A stretch of 64,000 nucleotides of DNA from Streptomyces sp. NBC_00286. Its GTDB lineage: Bacteria > Actinomycetota > Actinomycetes > Streptomycetales > Streptomycetaceae. Below the pieces are notes generated by a model. That model saw only the letters and a program-made list of their open reading frames with translations, was not told the DNA's origin and searched no databases. The stretch spans positions 5,022,001 through 5,086,000 of the forward strand of contig NZ_CP108054.1 in assembly GCF_036173125.1 (NCBI RefSeq), written 5' to 3'. This document shows, piece by piece, positions 43,810-52,208 of this stretch (position 1 is the stretch's first letter; each line of letters opens with the position of its first letter). The position numbers and the translations under genes were made by a program.

Positions 43810-45384
43810 CTAGCCGCCGGTATTACCGCCGACGGTTTCCTCCGACGGATCCGCCGACGGCACCGAGGGATCCACGTCCGACGGATCCGCCGACGGCTCG
43901 TCCGCCGGATCCGACGCCGAGGGCTGCGGAGTCGAGGGGTCGGCCGTGGGCTCGCTCGGCGTCGCCGTCGGCTCGTCCGTCGGCTCGTCCGACGGCTCCG
44001 GATCCCTGGACGGCGTGTAGTCCGAGTCACCACCAGTGCCGGCGCCGTCGTCCTGCGAAGGCGTTTCCGCGTCCTCGGACGAGGGGCTCTCGCTCGGCGT
44101 CGGGTCCTTCTCGGTCTGCGAGGTCGTCGGCGACTGCGTGGTGCCGTCGCCCCCGCCACCGCTGTCGTCCCCTGTGCCCTGGAGGGCCAGCGCGACGCCC
44201 GCCCCGATGGCGATCACCGCGAGTACGGCCAGGATCCACAGCTTGCCGCGCCCGCCGCCCCGGTTGCCGTGGCCGTTGCCGTCGAAGCCGCCGTCGTCGC
44301 CCCCGCGGTTCGGCAGAATCGGCGCCGGGATCTGAGAGGTGCCCGAGTCGCTCTGGTGCGGCATGACGTTCGTGCCCGCCATGCCCATCGACGGGGTGCT
44401 GCCGGTCTCGTGCAGCATCACGGGGCCGGTGTTCCAGGTGCCGGTGTGGCCGCCCTGGTCGTACAGCATCTGCAGCGCGTACTGGACGAGGCCGCGCATC
44501 TCCTCGGCGGTCTGGAACCGGTCGTCCGGCTCCTTCGCGAGGGAGCGCATGACCAGGCCGTCCAGCTCCGGCGGCGCCACGTCCGAAGCCTCGGAAGGGG
44601 GCACCGGAATGTCCTGAACGTGCTGGTAGACCACCGACAACGGGGTCTCACCCGTGAACGGCGGCCGCAGCGCGAGAAGTTCGTACAGCAGACAGCCCGT
44701 CGCGTACAGGTCGCTGCGGTGGTCGACCGCCTTGCCGAGCGCCTGCTCGGGGGAGAGGTACTGGGGCGTGCCCATGACCATGCCGGTCTGGGTCATCGTC
44801 GACTGCGCGCCGTGCAGGGCGCGCGCGATGCCGAAGTCCATCACCTTCACCGCGCCGGTGTTGGTGATGATCACGTTCGCGGGCTTGATGTCGCGGTGCA
44901 CGATGCCGTGCTGGTGCGAGTACGCCAGCGCCTCAAGCACACCGGAGACGATGATCAGCGCCTGCTCGGGGCCGGGGGCCTCGGCGTTGATCAGCAGATC
45001 GCGGATCGTACGGCCCTCGACGAGCTCCATGACGATGTACGGCACGGTGTTGCCGGCGATCACGTCCTCGCCGGAGTCGTAGACCGCCACCACCGCATGG
45101 TGGTTGAGGCCCGCCACCGACTGGGCCTCGCGCGTGAAGCGGGCCTTGGACACCGGGTCCTCGGCCAGGTCGGAACGCAGCAGCTTGACCGCGACCGTCC
45201 GCCCCAGGCGTACGTCCTCGGCCGCGAACACCTCGGCCATGCCACCCCGGCCGAGTCTGCGGGTCAGCCGATACCGGCCATCCCCGACAAGCCCGCCGTT
45301 ACCCCACATGTCCGGCGCATCTGACATACCGCCGCCAGTCGCCTCGGGGTCGGACGGGCCCTGAGCGCGCTGCTGCTGTGCCAT
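43810..45384 (-). CDS. eukaryotic-type Ser/Thr protein kinase
   Basis: 524 residues. Kinase domain ~38-300: Gly loop RRLGRGGMAEVF, VAVKLLRSD (Lys), catalytic loop HRDIKPANVI, VMDFGIARA, GTPQYLSPEQ, HRSDLYATGCLLYELL. A juxtamembrane stretch leads to one transmembrane helix (~385-405, LWILAVLAVIAIGAGVALAL). The outside tail is Pro/Ser/Asp/Glu/Thr-rich without PASTA repeats. It is divergent from a second, PASTA-bearing kinase; the pair is a conserved Streptomyces arrangement. ATG 45384 has GAGGACTG upstream. Confidence 0.94.
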   Translation of the reverse strand: MAQQQRAQGPSDPEATGGGMSDAPDMWGNGGLVGDGRYRLTRRLGRGGMAEVFAAEDVRLGRTVAVKLLRSDLAEDPVSKARFTREAQSVAGLNHHAVVAVYDSGEDVIAGNTVPYIVMELVEGRTIRDLLINAEAPGPEQALIIVSGVLEALAYSHQHGIVHRDIKPANVIITNTGAVKVMDFGIARALHGAQSTMTQTGMVMGTPQYLSPEQALGKAVDHRSDLYATGCLLYELLALRPPFTGETPLSVVYQHVQDIPVPPSEASDVAPPELDGLVMRSLAKEPDDRFQTAEEMRGLVQYALQMLYDQGGHTGTWNTGPVMLHETGSTPSMGMAGTNVMPHQSDSGTSQIPAPILPNRGGDDGGFDGNGHGNRGGGRGKLWILAVLAVIAIGAGVALALQGTGDDSGGGGDGTTQSPTTSQTEKDPTPSESPSSEDAETPSQDDGAGTGGDSDYTPSRDPEPSDEPTDEPTATPSEPTADPSTPQPSASDPADEPSADPSDVDPSVPSADPSEETVGGNTGG

Positions 45385-45719
45385 CAGTCCTCGCCGTCGT
45401 TTCACCCGCGTCCGCGCGGTGGTTGCTACCGTCTCCAACGGGCCACGCTACAGCCTCCACACGAGGCGCCGGTCCGAGATGGACGGGTCATGAAACCCGT
45501 AGCTGGTCTCCGGGTGCAAATTCTGTGTACCGGCCGCACGCCACCTGTAACGCTTCCGCGACGCTTCTTTCGCGTACGGTCACGGATCGGGCACCGCGCT
45601 TGACGTGTCAGTGCCCTCCGGCAGACTTGGCCGGGAATGGGTCAAAGGATCACCGACCGCGGGAGCACATCAGCAGCTTTCGCCCGCGCGACGGCGCACG
45701 CCAATGGGGGACGCAGAAC
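45385..45719. promoter_or_regulatory. divergent promoter region of the two kinase genes
   Basis: 335 bp without a gene. On the plus strand TTGACG (45600-45605) with a 17-nt spacer to AGACTT (45623-45628) is a possible promoter for the PASTA kinase. No clear operator was seen. Confidence 0.4.
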
Positions 45720-47381
45720 ATGAGCCAGGACGGCGCACAGGGCCGGTACGCGGGGCGTGCGGTCGCCGGCGGCCGCTATCAACTGCGTGATCTGCTCGGC
45801 GAGGGCGGCATGGCCTCGGTCCATCTCGCATACGACGCGGTGCTCGACAGGCAAGTAGCGATCAAGACACTTCACACAGAGCTGGGACGCGAACAAGCCT
45901 TCCGTGAGCGCTTCCGCCGCGAGGCCCAGGCAGTGGCGAAACTCACTCACACGAACATCGTCTCGGTCTTCGACACCGGCGAGGACACGCTGCTCGATAG
46001 CGGCTCCGCCGCGGGCTCCGGCGCGCCCACTCCATACATCGTCATGGAGTACATCGAGGGCAAGCCGCTCGGCTCCGTCCTCGAGGCGGACATCGCGCAG
46101 TACGGCGCGATGCCCTCCGACAAGGCCCTGAAGATCACCGCGGATGTGCTGGCGGCGCTGGAGATCAGCCACGAGATGGGCCTGGTCCACCGCGACATCA
46201 AGCCGGGCAACGTGATGATGACGAAGCGGAACGTCGTCAAGGTGATGGACTTCGGCATCGCCCGCGCCATGCAGTCCGGCGTCACCTCCATGACCCAGAC
46301 CGGCATGGTGGTCGGCACCCCGCAGTACCTCTCGCCGGAGCAGGCGCTGGGCAGGGGCGTGGACGCCCGCTCGGACCTGTACTCCGTCGGCATCATGCTC
46401 TTCCAACTGGTCACCGGGCGGCTGCCGTTCGAAGCGGACTCGCCGCTGGCGATCGCGTACGCACACGTCCAGGAGGAGCCCGTCGCGCCCTCCTCGATCA
46501 ACCGCTCGCTGCCGCCGGCCGTGGACTCGCTGATCGCCCGCGCGCTGAAGAAGAACCCGAACGAGCGCTTTCCGAGCGCCGAGGCGATGCGCGACGAGTG
46601 CCAGCGCGTGGCCCAGTCGCTGCACGCGGCCGCGCCGAGCATCGTCCCGGGCGCGCAGACGTCGAGCGGCGCCGGCGTCGGCTCCGCGGTCTTCCCGCCG
46701 GTCGGCCAGACGGGCCCGAGCGCGTCGGGGAACGTCCAGACGCCGTACACGCCCGGTCCGTACGGCCCGCCGACGCCCTCGCCCGCGCCGCAGTCCCCGG
46801 CCTACGGCTATCCGCAGCAGGGCGGCTACCCGACGCCTCCGCAGACCGCGGCGTACTCCCCGCAGCAGGGCATGTCGACCCCGCCGCCGTACACGATCTC
46901 CCCGCAGCAGCCCTCGGCCCCCTCCCCGGGTGGCGGCGGCAGCAAGAGCAACCTGCCGGTGATCGTCGGCTCGGCCGTCGTCGCGCTCACCGCCGTGGTC
47001 AGCCTGATCGTGGCGCTGAACATGGGCGGCGACGAGGAGGGTGGTGGCGGGGACGCCAGCGCGTCGCCGACGCAGCAGCAGGAGGCCGGGTACAAGGGGC
47101 CGGACCCGTCGAAGACGATCGATCCGGAGGAGTGCACGGAGCCGGACGAGTCGTACAACGACCCCAACAAGATCAAGCTGCCCGACTTCACCTTCAAGAA
47201 CATCGACTCGGTGAAGAAGTGCATGCAACAGGCGGGCTGGCAGTACTCGGAAAAGCCGGTCGAAGAGAACACCTACGGCGACGGCACGATCATGAACCAG
47301 TTCCCCGCGAAGGACACGGACGTCGACCCCAACGACATGCCCAAGATCGAACTCGGGGTCTCGACGGGCAATCCGGCTTGA
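45720..47381 (+). CDS. Ser/Thr protein kinase with one PASTA domain
   Basis: 553 residues. Kinase domain ~15-285: LLGEGGMASVHLA, VAIKTLHTE, HRDIKPGNVMM, VMDFGIARAM, GTPQYLSPEQALG. A Pro/Gln/Tyr/Gly-rich linker (YGYPQQGGYPTPPQ) and one transmembrane helix (VIVGSAVVALTAVVSLIVAL) follow. The outside part ends in a single PASTA-like module (KIKLPDFTFKNIDSVKKCM, QFPAKDTDVDPNDMPKIELG). PASTA domains sense muropeptides or lipid II in PknB-type kinases; having only one is unusual compared with the three to four of PknB. GGGGGA precedes the ATG. Confidence 0.94.
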   Translation: MSQDGAQGRYAGRAVAGGRYQLRDLLGEGGMASVHLAYDAVLDRQVAIKTLHTELGREQAFRERFRREAQAVAKLTHTNIVSVFDTGEDTLLDSGSAAGSGAPTPYIVMEYIEGKPLGSVLEADIAQYGAMPSDKALKITADVLAALEISHEMGLVHRDIKPGNVMMTKRNVVKVMDFGIARAMQSGVTSMTQTGMVVGTPQYLSPEQALGRGVDARSDLYSVGIMLFQLVTGRLPFEADSPLAIAYAHVQEEPVAPSSINRSLPPAVDSLIARALKKNPNERFPSAEAMRDECQRVAQSLHAAAPSIVPGAQTSSGAGVGSAVFPPVGQTGPSASGNVQTPYTPGPYGPPTPSPAPQSPAYGYPQQGGYPTPPQTAAYSPQQGMSTPPPYTISPQQPSAPSPGGGGSKSNLPVIVGSAVVALTAVVSLIVALNMGGDEEGGGGDASASPTQQQEAGYKGPDPSKTIDPEECTEPDESYNDPNKIKLPDFTFKNIDSVKKCMQQAGWQYSEKPVEENTYGDGTIMNQFPAKDTDVDPNDMPKIELGVSTGNPA

Positions 47382-47454
47382 TACTCCGGGCAGCCTGATC
47401 CTCTGGAGAGACAGGCCGGACACGCAGTCGGCTTGACACACGAACGGCCACGCG

Positions 47455-47484
47455 AAGGGGCCCGGCATCCGTGCCGGGCCCCTT
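47455..47484. terminator. bidirectional terminator between kinase and bpa
   Basis: 13-bp stem AAGGGGCCCGGCA / TGCCGGGCCCCTT with a 4-nt loop, between convergent genes. Confidence 0.85.
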
Positions 47485-47546
47485 TCGTCTGCGCGCCGCC
47501 GCTTTTCGCGTACGGATCTAGCAGTACGCCTCTACAAGTACCGCGC

Positions 47547-48086
47547 TCACAGGTACGGCCCGCCCGAGCGGCCGCCCTTGGGCGGCTCTTCGTCACCCTC
47601 GCCGCCGACCCCCGGCGGCAGGGCGCGGCGCATCTGCTCCAGCTGGGCACGGGCCGCCATCTGCTGGGCGAACAGCGTCGTCTGGATTCCGTGGAAGAGG
47701 CCCTCCAGCCAGCCCACCAACTGGGCCTGCGCGATACGCAGCTCCGCGTCGGAGGGGACCGCCTGTTCCGTGAACGGCAGGGACAGCCGCTCCAGCTCCT
47801 CGACGAGGTCCGGAGCGAGACCGTCCTCCAGCTCCTTCACCGAGCTGGCGTGGATCTCTTTGAGGCGGACCCGGCTCGCCTCGTCCAGAGGTGCCGCCCT
47901 CACCTCCTCCAGCAACTGCTTGATCATGCTCCCGATGCGCATGACCTTGGCGGGCTGCTCCACCATCTCCGTCACCGGGACCTCGCGGGAGTCGTCGTCT
48001 CCTCCGCCGCCGAGAGCCATGCCGTCCTGGCCTACGACCAGGATCTGTGGGTTCTCCGGCGACCTTTCGTTCCTCGGCATCTCCAT
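47547..48086 (-). CDS. bpa: bacterial proteasome activator (Bpa/PafE)
   Basis: 179 residues, mostly helical (DUF2587). Helices include QPAKVMRIGSMIKQLLEEVR, SRVRLKEIHASSVKELEDG and LVGWLEGLFHGIQTTLFAQQ. It forms a ring that docks on the 20S proteasome and opens it without ATP. The very C-terminus is GPYL, the counterpart of the mycobacterial GQYL docking motif. The start at 48086 (MEMPRNER) is preferred over 48104. It stands alone, away from the prcBA locus. Confidence 0.93.
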   Translation of the reverse strand: MEMPRNERSPENPQILVVGQDGMALGGGGDDDSREVPVTEMVEQPAKVMRIGSMIKQLLEEVRAAPLDEASRVRLKEIHASSVKELEDGLAPDLVEELERLSLPFTEQAVPSDAELRIAQAQLVGWLEGLFHGIQTTLFAQQMAARAQLEQMRRALPPGVGGEGDEEPPKGGRSGGPYL

Positions 48087-48236
48087 GCCGCCATTCTCTC
48101 GCACGCGTACACCTCACCACCCTGGTGCCCCCTCGCGAAAGAGATCCATCACCGAATGCGACCAGATGCCGGATTGCGGGGCGCGTGTGACGCTTGATGC
48201 GTCTGGGCGCCCGAGCATCGGGAGGGGGTCACCGAC

Positions 48237-48713
48237 ATGACTCCGAGGCTTCGCACGCTGAGTACAACGGGCCTGCTGCTGGTCCTGACGACGGCACCCG
48301 CACCTGTCTCGTACGCGTCGTCGGCGCCGCCCCGCTTGTCTGCCGCGTCCGCCTCGCTCGCATTGCGCGTCGCCCCGCCGACCGCTTCGTACGCCGTCGA
48401 GCCCCGCCCCGCGGAGTCGCGCGCCGGCAGCAGTGCGGGCGTCGGGCGGCCGAGGCCGGGGGAGAAAGCCCCCGCCATACGCGAGGAGCTCGACCCCGGC
48501 GTCCCCGAGGTGCCGGATATCCCGGTCGCCCCGGAGACCGGCGTCGACGCAGGCGTACGACCCGACGTGGCCCCCGAGCCGTCACAGCACGCCGCGCCAC
48601 CGTCCTCTTCCTCGGAACCCCTGTGGCACGTCTTCTCCCTGGGCAGCGGCCTGGTCCTCATCGGGCTCGGCCTGGGACTCGCGTTCCTCGGCCTGCGCGT
48701 ACGGCGCGGCTGA
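48237..48713 (+). CDS. small secreted or membrane-anchored Pro/Ser-rich protein
   Basis: 158 residues. An N-terminal signal-like segment (LSTTGLLLVLTTAPAPVSYA), a Pro/Ala/Val-rich middle (VPEVPDIPVAPETGVDAGV) and a C-terminal transmembrane helix (LGSGLVLIGLGLGLAFLGLR) ending in VRRG are visible. This layout suggests a protein exposed at the cell surface and held by its tail. GGGAGGGGG lies upstream of the ATG. No family was recognised. Confidence 0.8.
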   Translation: MTPRLRTLSTTGLLLVLTTAPAPVSYASSAPPRLSAASASLALRVAPPTASYAVEPRPAESRAGSSAGVGRPRPGEKAPAIREELDPGVPEVPDIPVAPETGVDAGVRPDVAPEPSQHAAPPSSSSEPLWHVFSLGSGLVLIGLGLGLAFLGLRVRRG

Positions 48714-48743
48714 GACGCCGTACGGGAGGGCGCTGAAGTCGTC

Positions 48744-49724
48744 TTACGGGAGCGTCAGCAGCACTTTTCCGATGTGCCCGCTCTCCTCCAGCACGCGGTG
48801 CGCCGCAGCCGCCTCGCTCATCGGCAGCTCACGGTCGACGACGGGACGTACATGCCCGCCGGAGATCAGCGGCCAGACGTGCTCGCGTACGGCCGCGACG
48901 ATCGCCGCCTTCTCGGCGACGGGCCGGCCCCGCAACGAGGTCGCGGTGATGGCGGCCCGCTTGCCCAGGAGCGCGGCGAGGTTCAGTTCGCCCTTGACGC
49001 CGCCCTGGAGGCCGATGATCGCGAGGCGGCCGTTGGTGGCGAGCGCCTTGACGTTCCGGTCCAGGTACTTGGCGCCCATGATGTCGAGGATGACGTCCGC
49101 GCCCGCGCCGTCCGTGGCGGTCCTGATCTCCTCGACGAAGTCCTGCTCGCGGTAGTTGATCAGCACGTCCGCGCCCAGCTCGGCGCAGTGTTCCAGCTTC
49201 TCCTTGCTGCCCGCCGTGACGGCGACCTTCGCGCCGACGGCCTTGGCCAGCTGGATCGCCATGGTGCCGATGCCGCTCGCTCCGCCGTGCACGAGGAGGG
49301 TCTCGCCGGGGCGGAGGTGGGCGATCATGAAGACGTTTGACCAGACGGTGCAGGTCACCTCGGGCAGCGCGGCCGCCTGCTGAAGCCCGATGCCCTCGGG
49401 CACGGGCAGCAGTTGTCCGGCCGGTACGGCGACCTTCTCGGCGTACCCGCCGCCCGCGAGCAGCGCGCACACCTCGTCGCCGACGGCCCATCCCGAGACG
49501 CCGGGGCCGAGCGCGGCGATGCGTCCGGAGCATTCGAGTCCCGGGTACGGGGAGGTGCCGGGCGGTGGATCGTAGAAGCCCTGCCGCTGGAGGAGATCGG
49601 CGCGGTTGACCGCCCCGGCCACCACCTCGACCAGCACTTCGCCCTCTCCGGGCACCGGATCCGGGACCTCGTCCCATACCAGTGCCTCGGGTCCACCAGG
49701 TTCTGGAATCGTGATCGCACGCAT
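48744..49724 (-). CDS. NAD(P)H-quinone oxidoreductase (PIG3-like, MDR superfamily)
   Basis: 326 residues. Zinc-free medium-chain dehydrogenase: an N-terminal GroES-like domain (GAVNRADLLQRQGFYDPPPG, GLECSGRIAALGPGV) and a Rossmann fold with VHGGASGIGTMAIQLAKA near residue 150. The RADLLQRQG-x-Y segment is typical of the TP53I3/PIG3 quinone reductase subfamily. It lies 9 bp downstream of the channel gene and on the same strand, so the two may be cotranscribed. Confidence 0.93.
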   Translation of the reverse strand: MRAITIPEPGGPEALVWDEVPDPVPGEGEVLVEVVAGAVNRADLLQRQGFYDPPPGTSPYPGLECSGRIAALGPGVSGWAVGDEVCALLAGGGYAEKVAVPAGQLLPVPEGIGLQQAAALPEVTCTVWSNVFMIAHLRPGETLLVHGGASGIGTMAIQLAKAVGAKVAVTAGSKEKLEHCAELGADVLINYREQDFVEEIRTATDGAGADVILDIMGAKYLDRNVKALATNGRLAIIGLQGGVKGELNLAALLGKRAAITATSLRGRPVAEKAAIVAAVREHVWPLISGGHVRPVVDRELPMSEAAAAHRVLEESGHIGKVLLTLP

Positions 49725-49733
49725 GCGGCGAGG

Positions 49734-50876
49734 CTACTCCCGGGGTTTCGGCCGGCCGATGGCCCCTCCTGCGGACGGCTCGGGCCCGGGCAGGCGCTTG
49801 GTGTCGGGCGCGACCTGCGTATGCGGCGTCTTCCGCACGATGGTGATCAGACGGTCCGTCAACTGGAGCTTCCCGAGGGACGGATCGTCGTATCCGAGCA
49901 CCCGATGCCCTCGTACGACGCTGACCACCAGGTCGTCCACTTCCCGCGGCCCGCGCCCCACCTCGGCCTTCACGACGGGCCGTTCGACGATGTCGAGCCC
50001 GCTGCCCTGCTGGATGAGGTCCTCCAGGACCATGCCCGCGCTGGGGCTGAGCACCGAGAGCCCGAGCAGCCGTCCGGCCGCGCTCGCGCTGGTGATGACG
50101 ACGTCGGCACCGGACTGGCGCAGCAGCGGCGCGTTCTCCTCCTCGCGAACCGCGGCCACGATCTTCGCTCCGCGATTGAGCTGCCGGGCCGTCAGCGCCA
50201 CCAGTACGGCTGTGTCGTCGCGCTGGGTCGCGATGATGATCTGCCGCGCCTTCTGTACCTCGGCCCTGAGCAATACGTCGCTGCGCGTGGCATCGCCGAC
50301 CACACCGGCGTACCCGTCCGCCGTCGCCGCGTCGACCACCTTCGTACTGGGGTCGACGACCACGACCTGCTCCTTCTTCAGCCCCGTCGCACACACGGTC
50401 TGAATCGCCGACCGCCCCTTCGTCCCGAAGCCGATGACAACGGTGTGGTCTCTCAATGCGGTCCTCCAGCGGTTCAGTCGCCATTCCTCGCGAGTGCGCT
50501 CGGTGAGGACCTCGAGAGTGGTGCCGACCAGGATGATCAGGAAGAGCACGCGCAGCGGCGTGATCACAAAGATGTTGGTGAGCCGGGCGCCGTCGCTGAC
50601 CGGGGCGATGTCGCCGTACCCGGTGGTCGAGAGGGTGACCGTCGCATAGTAGAAGGCGTCGAGCAGGTCGACGCCGTCGCCCGAGCTGTCCGTGTAGCCG
50701 TCGCGTCCGAGGTAGACGAGGAAACCGGTCGAGACCAGGATCAGCAGCGCCATGACGACGCGCTTGGCGACCTGGCGAAACGGGTGTTCCACGGTTCGGC
50801 GGGGAAGCCTCACCCGCTGGGTCACGAGACGTTCGTCGGCCTGGCGGGCGATCGCGTCATGGCCCGGAAGTTTCAC
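49734..50876 (-). CDS. potassium channel with TrkA-N (RCK) domain
   Basis: 380 residues. Two transmembrane helices (RVVMALLILVSTGFLVYLG and LTNIFVITPLRVLFLIILVG) flank the pore with the selectivity filter TTGYGD. A cytosolic RCK domain follows (HTVVIGFGTKGRSAIQTV Rossmann motif, VVGDATRSDVLLRAEVQKAR) and then a TrkA-C-like tail. The GTG at 50876 is preferred because GGGGAG lies 8 nt upstream; a GTG at 50885 would sit directly on that site. The start region lies inside a parS-like palindrome. The gene resembles MthK/Kch-type channels. Confidence 0.92.
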   Translation of the reverse strand: MKLPGHDAIARQADERLVTQRVRLPRRTVEHPFRQVAKRVVMALLILVSTGFLVYLGRDGYTDSSGDGVDLLDAFYYATVTLSTTGYGDIAPVSDGARLTNIFVITPLRVLFLIILVGTTLEVLTERTREEWRLNRWRTALRDHTVVIGFGTKGRSAIQTVCATGLKKEQVVVVDPSTKVVDAATADGYAGVVGDATRSDVLLRAEVQKARQIIIATQRDDTAVLVALTARQLNRGAKIVAAVREEENAPLLRQSGADVVITSASAAGRLLGLSVLSPSAGMVLEDLIQQGSGLDIVERPVVKAEVGRGPREVDDLVVSVVRGHRVLGYDDPSLGKLQLTDRLITIVRKTPHTQVAPDTKRLPGPEPSAGGAIGRPKPRE

Positions 50877-50883
50877 GTGAAAC
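50870..50883. other. parS-like ParB-binding site over a start codon
   Basis: GTTTCACGTGAAAC, the 14-bp core of parS; the flanking base differs from the 16-bp consensus on the left. It overlaps the first codons of the channel gene. Second site in this window, about 29.5 kb from the first. Confidence 0.8.
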
Positions 50884-50924
50884 ACTCCCCGATCCGGTTC
50901 ATATGAGAGTCACCCCGAGCCGGT

Positions 50925-52208
50925 TCATCCGAGGCCTGCCGCCATTCCGGCTGTCGCCCACGGCAGTTCGAGGATCTCAAGCTCCTGGCCGGGGCGGCCA
51001 CCGCCGGGCGGGACGACCGCGAGCGCGTCGGCCACGGCGATGCCGCGCAGCATGGCCGGGCCGTTGTAGTGCAGCGACACGGCCCGCTCCTCGCGCAACA
51101 CGACGGGGATCAGCCGGGTGTCGTACGGATGCCCGTGCGCCGCGTCCCCCAGCGGCAGCGTGTACGGCTCCGGGGCCGGGCGTCCCGCGAGCGTACGCAG
51201 CAGGGGTTCGGCCAGTGTGAGCAGGCCGGAGACGGCGGCGAGGGGGTTGCCGGGCAGACCGACGAGGTGCTGGTTCTTCCTGGTACGGGCCAGCAGCATG
51301 GGGTGGCCGGGGCGCACCTTGACGCCGTTCACGAGGAGCTGGGCTCCGATGCGGCGCAGGGTGGGGTGGACGTGGTCGACCGGGCCTGTGGCGGTGCCGC
51401 CGGTGGTGACGATGAGGTCGGCTTCGGAGTGCTGCAGTGCCTTGTGCAGGGCCTCGGCGTCGTCGCCGAGCCTGCGCACCGCGATGACGTCCGCGCCGAG
51501 CGCGCGCAGCCAGGGCGGCAGCATCGGGCCGAGCGCGTCGCGGATCAGGCCCTCGTGGGGCAGGCCCTCGGTGAGCAACTCGTCGCCCAGCACGAGGACT
51601 TCGGCGCTTGGGCGCGGGACGGCGGAGACGGTGTCGTATCCGGCGGCGGCCGCCAGCCCGAGCACGGGCGGGGTGATCAGCGTCCCGGGAGGCAGGAGGG
51701 CGTCACCGGAGCGGCATTCCTGGCCGCGCGGCCGGATGTCCTGGCCGTGCACGACGTCCCGGGTCGCGTGCAGCCGGTCCTTGTCGTCGGTGCGGCCGTG
51801 TTCACTGCGCAGGACAGCGGTGGCGTCCTGCGGGATGCGTGCGCCGGTCGCGATCCGGACCGCCTCGCCGTCGGTGAGCGGCGCCGGCTCGGAGTGCCCG
51901 GCGAGCACCCCTTCGGGCCGTACGTGCCAGGGGCCGGGTCCGGCGACCGCCCAGCCGTCCATCGCGGAGGTGTCGAACGACGGGAGGTCCGTGAGGGCGG
52001 TGAGGGGGGCGGCGAGGACGAGGCCCAGCGCGGCGTCGAGCGGGACAGAGACGGGGGCGGCCGGGGTGCGGGGGGCACGGGCGGCGGTGGCGCGTGCTTG
52101 CGGCCAGGGGGCGGCCTCGCCGGGCCGGTGGGCATCGCTGTCGTTGACCAAGGCGAGGGCCTCCTCCACGTCGAGGTCGACGTCCTCGTACTGCCCGTGA
52201 GCGGTCAT
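50925..52208 (-). CDS. moeA: MoeA-family molybdopterin molybdenumtransferase
   Basis: 427 residues, inserting molybdenum into molybdopterin-AMP. Segments: LPSFDTSAMDGWAVAG, ATGARIPQDATAV, VLVLGDELL and GLPGNPLAAVSGLLTL. The usual active-site motif GGxSxGDxD reads GGTATGPVDHV here, so the first Asp is missing. It may be a paralogue with altered activity. Its ATG overlaps the MobA gene's stop (ATGA). Confidence 0.92.
   Translation of the reverse strand: MTAHGQYEDVDLDVEEALALVNDSDAHRPGEAAPWPQARATAARAPRTPAAPVSVPLDAALGLVLAAPLTALTDLPSFDTSAMDGWAVAGPGPWHVRPEGVLAGHSEPAPLTDGEAVRIATGARIPQDATAVLRSEHGRTDDKDRLHATRDVVHGQDIRPRGQECRSGDALLPPGTLITPPVLGLAAAAGYDTVSAVPRPSAEVLVLGDELLTEGLPHEGLIRDALGPMLPPWLRALGADVIAVRRLGDDAEALHKALQHSEADLIVTTGGTATGPVDHVHPTLRRIGAQLLVNGVKVRPGHPMLLARTRKNQHLVGLPGNPLAAVSGLLTLAEPLLRTLAGRPAPEPYTLPLGDAAHGHPYDTRLIPVVLREERAVSLHYNGPAMLRGIAVADALAVVPPGGGRPGQELEILELPWATAGMAAGLG

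Noticed and set aside
47863..48086. Labelling the 179-residue helical protein as a generic hypothetical
   Set aside because: Helix pattern and the C-terminal GPYL identify it as the proteasome activator Bpa.
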